The notes: generated by a model not told the origin, from the sequence alone. Counted from the stretch's first letter, positions 22,528-34,540 are shown. The stretch is 64,000 nucleotides of DNA from Orobanche coerulescens (GCA_033398695.1 CM065802.1:137316096-137380095); one strand, 5' to 3'. Made by a program: numbers and translations.

Positions 22528-23716
22528 TGTTGGAGCGATATTGGTCGGTATTGCCATTTGGAGATAGAGTTATAAAACTCTTTCGCGTTGCGGAAGCGAT
22601 TTAAATAAAGGTGCGGAAAATAAATCGACACAGAATTTATAGAGGTTCGGCCAAACGTGCCTACGTTCTCTCTCGGTATCTTTTTCTATAGGCTAAAGAT
22701 CAAACTCTGCACCTCTCTTCTATCAGTTGAGGGATAACCGTTACAAACTCGTCTTCTATCGGTCCGAGTAAACCGTACAACACTTGTCTTTTTGATGGCC
22801 CTAGTTAAACCGTTTTTCTTTTCTATCGGTCCAAGTTAAACCGTTTTCCTTTTCTATTGTACAAGGAATCAACCAATCTAGTTTTCTATGGGTACTATAT
22901 AAATGTCACTCGGATATAGATTGCAATTCTAACAATGTCGGATTCTGGATCCTAATAACACCGAATCCAATCTTATCCTTTCTTTTTCCTCTCGTGTATG
23001 ATTTCGTGTATAACACTCAATCACTTATCAATATAATCTCAAGTACAACAACTAGAATGATTACAATGATATCTCAAGTATGAATAATTTGCTCAAGGTT
23101 GTTGTACGGTTTGATACCAAATGGTTTGGTACTTAAAGCCATTTTCATCCAACTAGCTGTTAGCTGCATTTGACTATTTAGCGTGTGCTAGCCCTTGTTA
23201 AGTTCGTTACGTACGTTATAGACATCATGTAGCGTACATTATCGGCTTCGATTTGATCCAGCTTTCGTTTCTTACGCATACATCGCCGCTTCATATTACG
23301 TACGTTAATCAGTCCTCGTAGCGTACGTTAACTATACGTTGTAGCGTACGTTAACCTCATATAGCCGTTGCCTGCATTTGTCAAAGTATCCGTTGAGTGG
23401 TTGACTTTGACCTGGAATCTTCCAACATTCATCTGTTTTGAATTGTCATTACGTACGTTAACCTGTCTGTGTTACGTACGTTAAATTTCCTTTGATAGCC
23501 TGCGCTATGCAATGCACATAGCGTGCGTTAAGATTGTCTATCTGCAGTCAGCTTTCACCCGTCTGATCAGGTAATGTACGTTATCTCCTCTGCGTTACGT
23601 ACGTTATACACTATCAGGTGATTTTGTCCAGCTTAAATGCCTTTGCTGTTTTGCTTTGTTTAACAACTAATCATCAAAACTCGATTAATGAATATTTGGA
23701 ATAAAATATTCCAACA
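22528..23716 (-). repeat. 3' LTR of element C
   Basis: 1189 bp, matching 55180-56310. It contains an array of TACGTACGTTA and GCGTACGTTA motifs at about 23200-23610. The TATA box seen in the partner LTR is degraded here (TACTTAAAGCC near 23130). Confidence 0.92.
23190..23610 (-). repeat. CGTACG palindrome array in the element C 3' LTR
   Basis: Five exact TACGTACGTTA copies plus at least two GCGTACGTTA variants and several decayed ones. They lie in U3, between the LTR start (minus strand) and the promoter position. Confidence 0.85.
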
Positions 23717-23738
23717 ATCTCCCCCTTTTTGATGATTA
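23668..23738 (-). other. Polypurine tract and flanking inverted repeat of element C
   Basis: The minus strand reads AAAAAGGGGGAGAT (23730-23717) immediately before the LTR. The arms TAATCATCAAAA (23668-23679) and TTTTGATGATTA (23727-23738) are perfectly complementary and enclose the LTR edge and tract. The Sirevirus inside it has an equivalent arrangement at 52959-53011. Confidence 0.75.
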
Positions 23739-23772
23739 CAAAACAACACCTTGAATTAGATAAAACCTGCAA

Positions 23773-23775
<3 letters not shown>

Positions 23776-23818
<43 letters not shown>
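23776..23818. repeat. (AT)n microsatellite
   Basis: About 21 AT dinucleotides without interruption, between the polypurine tract and the gag end of element C. Confidence 0.95.
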
Positions 23819-23822
<4 letters not shown>

Positions 23823-24215
23823 ACGATTCAAAGTTTTCGGCTTTGATCGTTTCGTTAGTTTTTCCCATCTTTTCTCTTTCTCCTTTTCGACTCCTTCTTT
23901 TCATTTTTCGACTTCTTCGTTTTCTTTTTCGACTTTTCTCCTTTTTATTTTTCTCTCCCCCTTTTTACTTTTTATTTTTCTCGTGATTCTTCCATGACGC
24001 TTTTTATCCAATTCAACTATATTCTCCCCCTTTTTGTGATCAGCAAAAAGCGTATAAAGGATACAAATTGATGATATAATATGGTATGATAAAATCTGCA
24101 TAAAAAGGGTATAACCCCCTGACAAAAATCTCTCTCTTTATGAAAAAAATATAATACTCCCCCCGAGTAAAATACCAATTTTGAAAATATCAATAAAAAT
24201 TCTAATTGATGAAAA

Positions 24216-25288
24216 TTAATTTTTATTTTTGGGGATCCAACGGAAAGTCGGTCGTTTTTCATTTAAATAGACAATATTCGGAATAGTGGTTCCTTTAAGA
24301 ATCCAAACCTTTTTAATTTTAATCGTCCGACGTGGGCTTTTACAATTCGAAATGTGGTGCCCAATTTTTAAACATTTTTCACTACGGGGTATTTTGAAAT
24401 TTAAGGATTCGGTTTTAATATGTGGTTTGAATCCTAACCCCTGTTTGTTTAAAGTAAATTTTTGAACCGATAACATTTGTTCAAATTTATCATTTCCACA
24501 CGAAAATTTCTTCGTTAAAATCTTTAGCTTGTTTTGAACTTCCAAAGATCATTCTTTAAAATATTTTCATTTTCAAGGCAATGAGAATGATCGGTCTCGA
24601 TAAATTTCCTTTTTCCAAGAATTTTGGAAATTTCGGTTTCCAATAATTTATTTTAGATTGGAGGGATTTAATTTCAGATAAAGTATTTTGAAAATCTGTA
24701 TGCAGTAATTCGAATGCTTCAAATAATTCATCTTGAGACGATGCACTAACTTGGCTTTCGACGTCGCTTTCGTCAAATGTACTTCTTGCCATAAGTGCGA
24801 GGTTATTTTGATTGATGAAATCTTCGTCCTCGTCTTCGTCACTCCACGTCGCAACTAGTACTTCCTTCTGATTTGCTCGGCAATTCTTCGCGAAGTGTCC
24901 TGGTTTACCATAGATTCGACAGTTGTTGTCGAATTTCTTAGATTCGCCCATTTTGATGTCTTTCTTTCTCCGGTTTACTAAGTTTTGAAACTTAATAATA
25001 TTCTTGGCATAATATGCCGATTCTTCATCACTTTCATCCACCGGGATTTCTTCTTTGCGAGACATCTTAGCTTTCATAGCTATCGTTCTTTCCTTCGGCT
25101 TCGGCTTGTTGTTCCGTGATTTTAGAACTATCTCATAATTAATTAGCGAACCAACTAGGGCGCTAAAATTGAGTGTGTTGAGATCTTTAGATTCCATTAT
25201 TGTCGTCACGGTGCCGTCCCATTCGCTAGGTAGTGATCGTAAGATTTTCTTGAATTTCTCACTACTCGATAGCGGTTTTCCGAACGAA
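24216..25288 (-). pseudogene. Element C gag, C-terminal part
   Basis: After the Sirevirus insertion the minus strand continues gag with SEKFKKILRSLPSEWDGTVTTIMESKDLNTL, the end of the copia UBN2 gag domain. Then come an acidic ESDEESAYYAKNIIKF segment and a zinc knuckle, CRIYGKPGHFAKNC, whose second Cys is replaced by Tyr. Polar sequence follows (QSKINYWK). A frameshift at about 24550 leads to frame 24545-24216, with a second partial knuckle (CLKIGHHISNC) and IKKVWILKGT, resembling Sirevirus gag C-termini. The N-terminus is at 54656-55119. It would package the element RNA if protease and pol came from a related element. It is broken as read. Confidence 0.83.
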
Positions 25289-25409
25289 GCAAGTGTTAGG
25301 AATACTTATTAGATTTTGATGATGGCATCCCTATATTTGATTATTCAAATGTATGTTTTAAGTACTTGGAAAAATGTAAAAAAGAACCAAATGAGTATCT
25401 TCTGTAGGC

Positions 25410-26803
25410 CTGATATGGATTCGCTTGGGAATACGAATATGTATCGGTCGGAGTATATGTAAGTGTATGATAGCGGAAGGCTTTTTACGAGTATGGTGTT
25501 TTTGGATGTATTTTTGGATGTAATATCGGATAAAGTGATAAAATCGATCAAGAAAACTTGAACGATCAAGGATAAGGGTTTATCGAATTAGACCTATAAT
25601 TTGATAAGAGATTTCTTCTCAAGACCTATTGAGAATCGATCGGATTAATACTCGAAAACGCGTCGAATGTAATGGACGTAAACTCGCATCAGATGCCACT
25701 AATGAATTACGTATTAAAGATGGACGTAAACTCGCATGTAATGCAGCGAAAATATTGTTGATCCTCACAACACTCGAATATGTGTAACACTCGTAAGAAT
25801 TAATCGAAAGTAGGGCAATTCGGTCGTATAATTAAGAACAATGTGAAGATGATTATCAAACTAGACCTATAGTTTGATAAGGTAATCTTTCCTCAAGACC
25901 TATAGAGAATCGATTAGATTAAAACTCGAAAACGCGTCGAATTATAATCCAGTTTCGATGAAAAGCATTCACCAAGGAAAATACAAAGTGTATTCTTCTT
26001 ATACAACATTCAATTCATAATCTGCCTATTACAAGTGATAATCAAAGACTACTTATAGGAGATGTAGTCTAAGTCTACTAAGGAATCAAACAAAAAAAGA
26101 AAATAATTCAAAGATTACAAAATCTTTGAATAATCAAAACAAATCAAATAAAATAAAAAAAAGAAACATAAATCACAAAACATGGGAACACAATCCCTAA
26201 AAGAGTAAAAAAAAGGAAAAGAGAAGACAAAAATACACAAAAGTGTATAAAATAAGGGGGATGCCGGCAGGGACTCGACCGTGTCCCGAGACACGGCCGC
26301 GGCGCGGTCGACAGGCGTCGGCAGGACTCGACCGTGTCGCCTGGCACGGTCGGGTTCGACCGACAGGCGTTCCGGCATTTCTGGGCGAGTAGGACTCGAC
26401 CGTGTCGCCTGGCACGGTCGGGTTGGACGGGCAGATGTTCCGGCAGTTCTGGACGATTAAGACTCGACCGTGTCGGACGACACGGTCGGGTTCGGCCAAC
26501 AGTGACTTTGGCATTTCCGGACGAGTACGGCACGGGCCGTGGCGGACGACACGGCCGAGTTCGGTCGGCAGTGATCGGCATTTTCCGGCAGGTGGTGACA
26601 TTTTCCGGCAGGTTGGGCATTTTCCGACATGTTGGACATTTTCCGGCAGGTTGGACACGGTCGAGCTCGGCAGCTTGGTCCTTTTACGTATTGTGTCCGT
26701 TTTCTCGCGTAAAAATGTCGATGTACGTGCATGACGCGTTATAAGGCCATTTACGTCGATCCTTGCTTCGTTTTCTTTATTCGGACTAGTCAATTCCGTA
26801 TCA
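25410..26803 (-). repeat. 3' LTR of the TR-GAG-like element
   Basis: It pairs with 28244-29608. The U3 (about 26270-26680) is a GC-rich array of GACTCGACCGTGTC and GACACGGTCGGGTT units with FCCGGCA-like spacers (TTCCGGCA). Differences from the partner are mostly single substitutions. Apparent long frames across this array are by-products of its repeats, not genes. Confidence 0.92.
26270..26680 (-). repeat. CGACCG/CGGTCG repeat array, 3' LTR copy
   Basis: Units of about 60-65 bp. Each contains a near-palindrome CGACCGTGTC...GACACGGTCG and a TTCCGGCA or TTTCCGG tail. The tail continues as a shorter array of about 20-bp TTTTCCGGCA units at 26579-26660. Confidence 0.85.
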
Positions 26804-26835
26804 TTCCCTCCCCCTTTAAAGGGAATTGTCCTCAA

Positions 26836-27450
26836 TTACGAACTCCCATTGTTTCCAGATGAAATAGCTAAAACCTCTACGTACTTGATTTCGAAAATAT
26901 CCGCAGTGCGTATATGGCCCAAAATCTTGAGACGGTAGGTAATAGGGGATCTCAGGGAATCACCAAATAAATAACTATCATTATTAATGAAATAATAATA
27001 ATTATTCTTCGAGGTAATACCGATATCACGATATGAATCATCATATAACCGGACATCTGAAATGAGAAACACGACAGTAATAATAGGTCGCTCTTCATCG
27101 AATGCCACTTCAAGACCTGGGAAAAATGCTTCGTCGTCGACTTTCATATCAAAATCTTGGTAAGGCTCAAGATATAGATGTTCCGGAATCATAACATCTT
27201 CTTGCTCCGTATCAAGAACCGAAAACACCTCATTGGAGTCTGCATCATTAATTGGACGAAAATCTTCAAAACAACTTTCATCGAGATATAGATCGTCGTC
27301 GGGCACAACATCAAAAATGGGAAGTATTAATGATTTCACGTCGGGTGCACCATCAAAAATGGGAAACACGGAATCAATTATGGGTTCCTCTTCGTCAACT
27401 GGTTCGGTATCAAATACTGGTGGCCCTTCATAATCCGTCCCGATTTCCAT
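26836..27450 (-). CDS. Acidic ORF of the TR-GAG-like element
   Basis: A 204-codon open frame from Met at 27450. It is rich in Asp and Glu with repeated segments such as PIFDGAPD/PIFDVVPDD and FLISDVRLYDD. The C-terminus is less acidic (SLRSPITYRLKILGHIRTADIFEIKYVEVL). This tail resembles the region after gag in plant gypsy-like polyproteins, where a 'KILGH' block recurs, but I cannot assign a function. It lies just downstream of the Gag frame (27532-28101) and may be the same original ORF: the intervening 80 bp contain a stop (TAA near 27533) and no other break. There is no zinc knuckle and no enzyme motif. Confidence 0.6.
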   Translation of the reverse strand: MEIGTDYEGPPVFDTEPVDEEEPIIDSVFPIFDGAPDVKSLILPIFDVVPDDDLYLDESCFEDFRPINDADSNEVFSVLDTEQEDVMIPEHLYLEPYQDFDMKVDDEAFFPGLEVAFDEERPIITVVFLISDVRLYDDSYRDIGITSKNNYYYFINNDSYLFGDSLRSPITYRLKILGHIRTADIFEIKYVEVLAISSGNNGSS

Positions 27451-27531
27451 GACACTAAAAGGCTCCTCACCATTAAAATAATTTGGTCCGTTTTGGTCAA
27501 TTTGGCCAACACAATTAATTGGCTCATGCTC

Positions 27532-28101
27532 TTAATAGCAAGATCCAGGTTTGTCAATTAGGGAAACACTAACCAAATCGTCTTCTTTGTTGTGTTGCGT
27601 CGTTGAAACCTTTGCCTCATCTACTTCATTAAAAATGGTAGTAGGGGCATCGTCTTCATAGGAAAAAGGTTTTGCTGGAAATTCGTCATTGTGCTGCTCA
27701 GTGATGTGGAAAAACCTTAGATCGAATGTCGGTGGCGGGGTGGCGCTGAACTTCTGCAATTTCCGGTGTGGTGCCGTTGGTGGATCGTGGCGGTGAGAAT
27801 TTGTGGGGATGAATTTCCGAGTAAAGTGTTTTATGAATTTGTTCCAGTCTCTTAGTTTGGGTTTACCTTGGTGTAAACGGCTGATTTTCAATTTCTGCCA
27901 CCAGGTCGAGGCGCGACCACGAAGGCATTTCGTCGCCAACGAGACTCGGCGGTCTACTGGAATTGAATTGTGGTTTAAAAACTCTTCACAAACGTGGAGC
28001 CAATCAACACCTGCTTCTGGATCGGAATGTCCCATGAACTCCGGTATGCTGTGTAATGCGTCGCGTAATATCACCAAGAGATAAATATCGTTGAACTCCA
28101 T
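27532..28101 (-). CDS. Gag-like protein of the TR-GAG-like element
   Basis: A 189-codon frame starting about 140 bp inside the PBS. It carries the retrotransposon gag core: FMGHSDPEAGVDWLHVCEEFLNHNSIPVDRRVSLATKCLRGRASTWWQKLK followed by WNKFIKHFTRKFIPTN. WWQ and F-x2-KFIP are the usual landmarks. The C-terminal third is polar and P/T-rich. The family's gags are longer and often carry a CCHC knuckle, absent here. It would form particles using a partner element's polymerase. No stop interrupts it, so it may be one of the few potentially translatable frames in the window. Confidence 0.78.
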   Translation of the reverse strand: MEFNDIYLLVILRDALHSIPEFMGHSDPEAGVDWLHVCEEFLNHNSIPVDRRVSLATKCLRGRASTWWQKLKISRLHQGKPKLRDWNKFIKHFTRKFIPTNSHRHDPPTAPHRKLQKFSATPPPTFDLRFFHITEQHNDEFPAKPFSYEDDAPTTIFNEVDEAKVSTTQHNKEDDLVSVSLIDKPGSCY

Positions 28102-28243
28102 TTTGTTGAAAGATCAAGAACCTTAACTGAATTAAGAAATTCAGGTTTGGTTTCCGATGACAAGAATCAAGAGATATTTTCTTCGACAAGCAATCGTTGA
28201 ATAAATCGCCCAAGGAGATGACCTTGGGCTCCGATACCACTTA

Positions 28244-29608
28244 TGATACGGATTTGCTTGGGAATACGAATATGTATCGGTCGAAGTATATGTAAGTGTA
28301 TGATAGCGGAAGACTTTTTACGAGTATGGTGTTTTTGGATGTATTTTTGGATGTAATATCGGATAAAGTGATAAAATCGATCAAGAAAACTTGAATGATC
28401 AAGGACAAGGGTTTATCGAATTAGACCTATAATTCGATAAGAGATTTCTTCTCAAGACCTATTGAGAATCGATCGGATTAATACTCGAAAACGCGTCGAA
28501 TGTAATGGACGTAAACTCGCATCGGATGCCACTAATGAATTACGTATTAAAGATGGACGTAAACTCGCATGTAATGCAGGGGAAATATTGTTGATCCTCA
28601 CAACACTCGAATATGTGTAACACTCGTAAGAATTAACTGAAAGTAGGGCAATTCGGTCGTATAATTAAGAACAATGTGAAGATGATTATCAAACTAGACC
28701 TATAGTTTGATAAGGTAATCTTTCCTCAAGACCTATTGAGAATCGATTAGATTAAAACTCGAAAACGCGTCAAATTATAATCAAGTTTCGATGAAAAGCA
28801 TTCACCAAGGAAAATACAAAGTGTATTCTTCTTATACAACATTCAATTCATAATCTGCCTATTACAAGTGATAATTAAAGACTACTTATAGGAGATGTAG
28901 TCTAAGTCTACTAAGGAATCAAACAAAAAAAGAAAATAATTCAAAGATTACAAAATCTTTGAATAATCAAAACAAATCAAATAAAAAAAAACATAAATCA
29001 CAAAACATGGGAACACAATCCCTAAAAGAGTAAAGAAAGGAAAAGAGAAGACAAAAATACACAAAAGTGTATAAAATAAGGGGGATGCCGGCAGGGACTC
29101 GACCGTGTCCCGAGACACGACCGCGGCGCAGTCGACAGGCGTCGGCAGGACTCGACCGTGTCACCCGGCACGGTCGGGTTCGGCCGACAGGCGTTCCGGA
29201 ATTTCTGGGCGAGGAGGACTCGACCGTGTCGCCTGGAATGGTCGGGTTGGACGGGCAGATGTTCCGGCAATTCTGGACTATTAAGACTCGACCGTGTCGG
29301 ACGACACGATCGGGTTTGGCCGACACTGACTTTGGCATTTCCGGACGAGTACGGCACGGGCGGTGTCGGATGACACGGCCGAGTTCGGTCGGCAGTGATC
29401 GGCATTTTCCTGCAAGTGGTGACATTTTCCGGCATGTTGGACATTTTCCGGCAGGTTGGACACGGTCGAGCTCTGCAGCTTGGTCCTTTTATGTCTTGTG
29501 TCTGTTTTCTCGCGTAAAAATGTCGCCGTACGTGCATGACGCATTGTAAGGCCATTTACGTCGATCCTTGCTTCGTTTTCTTTATTCGGACTAGTCAATT
29601 CCGTATCA
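28244..29608 (-). repeat. 5' LTR of the TR-GAG-like element
   Basis: 1365 bp, matching 25410-26803. It has the same CGACCG/CGGTCG array at about 29095-29400. An AT-rich promoter-like stretch (TTATTTTATACAC on the minus strand, about 29067-29080) follows the array. Confidence 0.92.
29095..29400 (-). repeat. CGACCG/CGGTCG repeat array, 5' LTR copy
   Basis: The same units as 26270-26570 with substitutions, some of them C/T or G/A at CpG (for example CACGACCGCGG versus CACGGCCGCGG). Confidence 0.85.
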
Positions 29609-29699
29609 AGGCCAGATTATGTATAGTTGAATACTTAGCAACATGTAAAGAAGAACCAAATGAGTATCTTCTGTAGGCCATGTAAGTTATGCTAAAAAT

Positions 29700-30170
29700 A
29701 GGCTAAGTATAAATCACAGACAAGTTCAATATCAGACGAGTTTTGGTCAACAGATACATCAGAAAGGTTTGACCAAAACACTGCATAAAGACGAGTTGCA
29801 GACAAGTTTAATCAGAGAAGTCTTGTTCAACTCAACTGTTCAGAGAAGGTTGACCACAGAGGACTTATCATCAAACAACGTTCTGCAGAAATTGATTTAT
29901 CAGAGAAGTCCTGTCAAAATAATTATCAGAGAAGTTTTGACCAGACTGCAGTCAAGTGATCAGACGGAGTCCAGTCAACTGAAGTTTGACCATCAGATTA
30001 GATAAGTTCATCAGGTCAGAAGACTTCAAACATGGCATTAGATCAGATAAGATTAGTCGGGACAGAGAACTTCACCTCAGAGAAGTTACATCAGAGAAGT
30101 CCGACATCAGAGAATGTTGACTGCACATCAGACAGATTGACTAAAGAGTTCAGATAAGATCTGTCAAAGT
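29700..30170 (+). repeat. TCAGAGAAGT / TTGACC motif cluster in the Sirevirus 5' LTR
   Basis: Frequent copies of TCAGAGAAGT and of TTGACC or TTGACT, the latter matching the W-box core recognised by WRKY factors. They lie in U3 upstream of the TATA-like box at 30504. The 3' LTR has the same cluster at 53190-53640. Regulation by WRKY proteins is inference. Confidence 0.7.
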
Positions 30171-31179
30171 ATTCAGCCAAGTAATCCAGTCCACGTCAGC
30201 ATACGTTGAAAAGTCAATAATCACGGAAAGTCACATGCAGGCATAGAGAGACGGACTGGAGAGACTCCCGGAAAGCAAAGAATTAAATATCCATCGAGAC
30301 GCACCTCTGAAGACTTTAAGCATATTATAATCTAAAGATTCGGCGCTACAACGTGAAAGTCTTCACAATGGTCGGAAATGGATTAAAATAAGGGAATCCA
30401 GCCTTGCAACGTTTGGAAAGAAAAACAAAGAAGTCTATTTCTCTAACGGACGAATTTGTTATAGGAAATGCAACGGCTATGAAGGAAGCTCAAGGATCGA
30501 CATCTATATATACCTAAAGATTTGAATTGATCAAAGTACGATGCGAACAACACTTACAAGCGAACAAAGCAATCAAAGCAATCAAAGCAAACAAAGCGAA
30601 TAATAGCATCGTGAAGAGCAAAAGTTCAAAGTTCTTATACTAAGAAGCTCTTAGTTGGAGAAGACAACCACTCGTGTCTTTAAACCTGAGTTCGGGGTAC
30701 TTAACTGGTTGAAGTTTGTGATACTGATAGGCATCCGAGGATTTTAGATCAAGAGGTGTTAGACAGTCAAAGGAGTTGCAACGACGGGATTTCCACTAGC
30801 TGGAAGTTGTTGTAGCTAGGAAGAATCATAGTATTATTTATCACTGGTTGAGAACTATAGTGAATTCATCTCCAACTGGTTTGGAGAAAAATGGATTAGT
30901 AGAGGATTACCCCACCTCCGAGACCACTATAATTGCCTGCGTGTTTTATTGCTTTAAACATCATATTTACCTGCTGCATACATATTTACTGTTCTATTGT
31001 TTAGTTATCTACTTACGTCATTAGTTGTGTCTTCCGCATATCTTGTCTACAGATGACTTCAAGTCATCTGTACTTATCACAGCTGAGAAACTCCTGATCC
31101 TTCGTGGAAAAAGAGTTCAATAAGTCTATTCACCCCCCCCCCCCCCCAGAATTATTCGTGACAACTTGTGACCTACAAG

Positions 31180-31190
31180 TGGTATCAGAG
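31180..31190 (+). other. Primer-binding site of the Sirevirus
   Basis: TGGTATCAGAG, two bases after the LTR, is the usual Ty1/copia PBS complementary to initiator tRNA-Met. Confidence 0.9.
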
Positions 31191-31257
31191 AGGTTGGTTC
31201 AACTTTTTAGAACTAGATCCATATATCGAGGATATACATTTTAATCTCTCATTTAGA

Positions 31258-32045
31258 ATGGAACACATGCAACACATGCACTCTAGGTTACCTGTTTTTT
31301 TAGTTGACGAGTATGATTTTTGGAAGATAAGAATGCAGGCATATTTATCATCCATACATGACGACATGTGGTGCTTAATTGAAGACGGTCCTTTCATCTT
31401 TGAGAAGGACAACTCCCCTGAAGAAATTGCAATTGGGAAGCTAGATAAGATCCCCAAGAAGAGGACGGAGCTGACCCCTGAAGAAAGGAAGCTGGCCAAT
31501 GTCGACAACCGAGCTAGAGATGTGCTGTACCAGACTCTTGACAAATCAACCATGGTCAAGATAAAGAATTGCAAGAATGCCAAAGAAATTTGAAACACAT
31601 TGGCTGTGATGTGTGAAGGAACTGAGCTGATAAAGAGAATAAGTTGTCAATCGCTACTCAAAAGTTTGATAACTTCAAAATGAAGAATGGTGAATCAATC
31701 GATCAAGTGGACACAAGATTCACAGAGATAATAAATGAAATCAATTCTCTGGGAAAAACATATGGCAACAGGGAGATGGCCCTGAAAGTTCTAAGATCTC
31801 TCAACCCAGAATGGAGTATGAAGGTAGTGGCCATGAGGGAATCCAAGGACCTCAACAAAATAAAGATTCAAGAGTTGTTCTATGATCTAAAGGCTTATGA
31901 GTTCGAGCTTCCATGTTCATCATCAACCGAGCCTGCAGAAAAGGGAATAGCATTTGCAGCTGAGTCCCCTGCCAAGAGCCTATCTGAAGTTAAGCCTCCA
32001 AATCCCCCAACTTCCATAATGCAAAGATTCAACTTCCGGAAAAAT
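31258..32045 (+). pseudogene. Sirevirus gag, first part
   Basis: From ATG 31258 the frame reads SRLPVFLVDEYDFWKIRMQAYLSSIHDDMWCLIEDG, the start of the copia gag (UBN2-type) domain. A TGA at 31591 stands where Trp is expected (EIW). A one-base loss near 31632 shifts to the frame of 31644, which continues IATQKFDNFKMKNGESIDQVDTRFTEIINEINSLG and VLRSLNPEWSMKVVAM. It is cut at FNFRKN by the insertion at 32046 and resumes at 40559. Gag forms the particle. It is inactive as read. Confidence 0.87.
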
Positions 32046-34304
32046 TGTAACACCCCCAAACCGTTCGGGAATATTACAGCGCCGCAGACCCTCTCCATGA
32101 GGATCTACCAGGCTAAATACAGAAAACACAACAACACAATACATGCCGACATGGCTAAATAACGAACCATTAGACTGATTTGGTCTTTTACCATAACATA
32201 CACATCAACCATACATTACTCTTTCTCGCAACTCGTACCCACGCAGGGGCTAACATAAATCAACATTCCCGTAAAACGGGAATAATAGACACACGGAAGG
32301 ACAAAACAACAAGACATCGCCAAAAGACTCAACACCGGTCTTCATGTGATTAGTATCATCGTCTTCCATAATCCTTCGTAATGATCCTGTGAATTGCTCC
32401 CCAGCAACCTGTAAGTACCTGGATGCAAAACAGACATCCACCCCCCGAATACTCGGGGGTTAGCAAAACTCCACTGTTTTGCTAGTACAAGTATAAATAC
32501 AAGGACAAGCCATACTTATCATATTCCAAGAACATAGAAATCGTGAATATATTTCCCGAGATAATTCGCTTGATCAAAACAATTTGAATTATGTAAGATA
32601 GGAATAGAATAATTTACATCTTACAAAACCTTTTACGATTCTCGGGAGTTTTGAAAGCATTTGGGGTTTAAGAATTTTCCAGCCTTTCGAAACACTCAGG
32701 GACACCGCCCAAAAATCATTTATTTCAAAATACGATTCCGATAACAAAATACGGGGTCCCCGACCCAATCATAACATTCCAACCACAAGCACGGGGGTCC
32801 GTGAATCAACTTATTCACATCACATACTCACAAGAATAACCCGACATAAACTACACCGTGTCAAACATTACCACGACAACGGTCTCACAGAACGACAATA
32901 GAGAGCACAACTTTGCAACTTGACCATACGGTCGAACTCAACACACCGCAGAGTTACAATACACAGAGCAACCACAGGACTCACGTACCGTTACCAAATT
33001 ATCACAGTCAAGGGACAAATCACACACAACACATTTACTGGTGCCATTCCAGCTAAGTACGATACCATTTGGACTGCCATTCTAATCAGACAAAATATGC
33101 GCCAAAAATCACAATTCTCCAACACAACATTTCAAAGTTAACCGTTGGTACGAGACTCACGGCCGTCGCACCCCGCAGAGCCCCGTCGGACATCCCTGGG
33201 TGGTTAACCACAGTTCGTGATACGCACACTCACGGAAATACGTATCCCTAGAGGTCCCGTCAGACCGTCCCTAGGTGAACATACACATATCACCCACAAC
33301 GCCACGGGAAGCCATAATTCGAATACTAGAATATGCATACAAATGCTAGGTACTTCGCTAGAATGGCCACTTTAGTCGACGTACAGTCACAACTAATGTC
33401 ACACAACCACAAGCAAATACCAATACCAAACAACACCAAGCGTCACAACCTCCTCACGAAGGAATAACAACTAATATCACACAACGTCACATATTCACCG
33501 AACAATTACACATATCAATACATAATCCTCGGCAAATAATTACGGTCTACTAAATTCACTAAATATGTTTAACATCTTCCAATATACGAAACTAACGCAC
33601 ATATTCCGAAAGAACATTAATCCCCGAAGCATACGAGTTATCTTTTGAGAGACAACAATTATCGAGAACATACCGACCTTTTTAAAAGTTCATTAAAACA
33701 TTCGGATTGCACATAAAATCATTTATCAATGATTCCATCTACGAAACATGAAAAGTATGGGCAAGATACTTGCCTCGATAGTCGGCACCCGAATATTCCT
33801 ACGAATACGGCACAACTCGGAAAACCCCGAACACCGACAATCCTCCGTGAAATCCAACGGAAACACGGTTACTATGAGAATAACAATTGAAAACAAAGGA
33901 AAACACGGTCAAGAATTGAAGGGAACCCTTTGAGACATTTAATCGGATACTAAATGTTCAAGGTTCCTTAGAAAACCAAAAATCCCGATTGGATTCAACG
34001 AACTCGAAATACGGATATACAATCCGTAGAACACGTCTAAAACAACGTTTATACAACAACTAATTGATTAGAAATGGATTGGAATCGAAATCAAAAGGAA
34101 AATCCCTAAAATCTTCAAAAACAAGGGTTCAAGCCAAAATACCTCGATTTGGACGAAGAACACGGATTAGATGATGGTATAATCAACACAAGCCTTCCAA
34201 AAATGATGTTCTATGATGTTCCCGATCAAAAACCCTCAAATTCCGTCGAAGGGTCGCGAAAAACGAAGGAAAAATGGAAAATGGCCGAGAGATCCACGTC
34301 CAGG

Positions 34305-34315
34305 CCTTTAAATAG
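34305..34315 (-). promoter_or_regulatory. TATA-like box of the LARD-like element
   Basis: CTATTTAAAGG on the minus strand, directly downstream of the palindrome array. The 5' LTR copy lacks it: GTCCAG joins directly to GCCGACC near 39799, a deletion of about 12 bp. Confidence 0.55.
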
Positions 34316-34324
34316 CCGACCATG

Positions 34325-34540
34325 GCCGATCACTTACGGTAACATGCGGGCCTTACAGCCGTAACTCGGCACTTACGGCCGTATCTAAGGCCCTTACGCC
34401 GTAACCGCATTCGTCCTAAGCCGCCTGGCACCCGCACGGCCGTAACTCTCGGCCCTTACAACCGTAACCGCATTCGCTGCCATGCTCGCCGATCACTTAC
34501 GGCCGTAATCGGCACCTTACGGCCGTAACTCGGCGAGCCA
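34325..34540 (-). repeat. TTACGGCCGTAA array, 3' LTR copy
   Basis: Copies of the CGGCCG palindrome in TTACGGCCGTAA context, several decayed (TTACAGCCGTAA, TTACGCCGTAA, TTACAACCGTAA). They sit immediately upstream (minus strand) of the TATA-like box. Confidence 0.85.

Larger units (their letters stand above)
25410..29608 (-). mobile_element. TR-GAG-like non-autonomous LTR element, minus strand
   Basis: A complete 4.2-kb element. LTRs 25410-26803 (1394 bp) and 28244-29608 (1365 bp) have ends TGATACGGA and CCGTATCA, flanked by identical AGGCC (25405-25409, 29609-29613). The minus strand has a PBS (AGTGGTATCGGAGCCC, complement of 28226-28241), a Gag-type ORF and an acidic ORF, and a polypurine tract (TAAAGGGGGAGGGAA, at 26804-26818). 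There is no protease, RT or integrase. This is the architecture described for plant TR-GAG elements, which depend on enzymes from autonomous relatives. Confidence 0.92.
25294..31177 (+). repeat. Sirevirus 5' LTR, split by a TR-GAG-like element
   Basis: The parts 25294-25409 and 29614-31177 sum to about 1680 bp, like the 3' LTR (1670 bp). It ends ACCTACA before the PBS. A TATA-like box CTATATATACC is at 30504-30514. The 3' end has a run of about 15 C (31133-31147), where the 3' LTR has only six. Confidence 0.93.

Noticed and set aside
26144..26835. Long overlapping ORFs on both strands in the TR-GAG-like LTR
   Set aside because: They follow the GC-rich repeat units in several frames, recur in the other LTR and match no domain. 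They are by-products of the array.
31131..31147. Poly-C run as a functional signal
   Set aside because: The 3' LTR has only six C at this place. It is more likely slippage or a homopolymer error.
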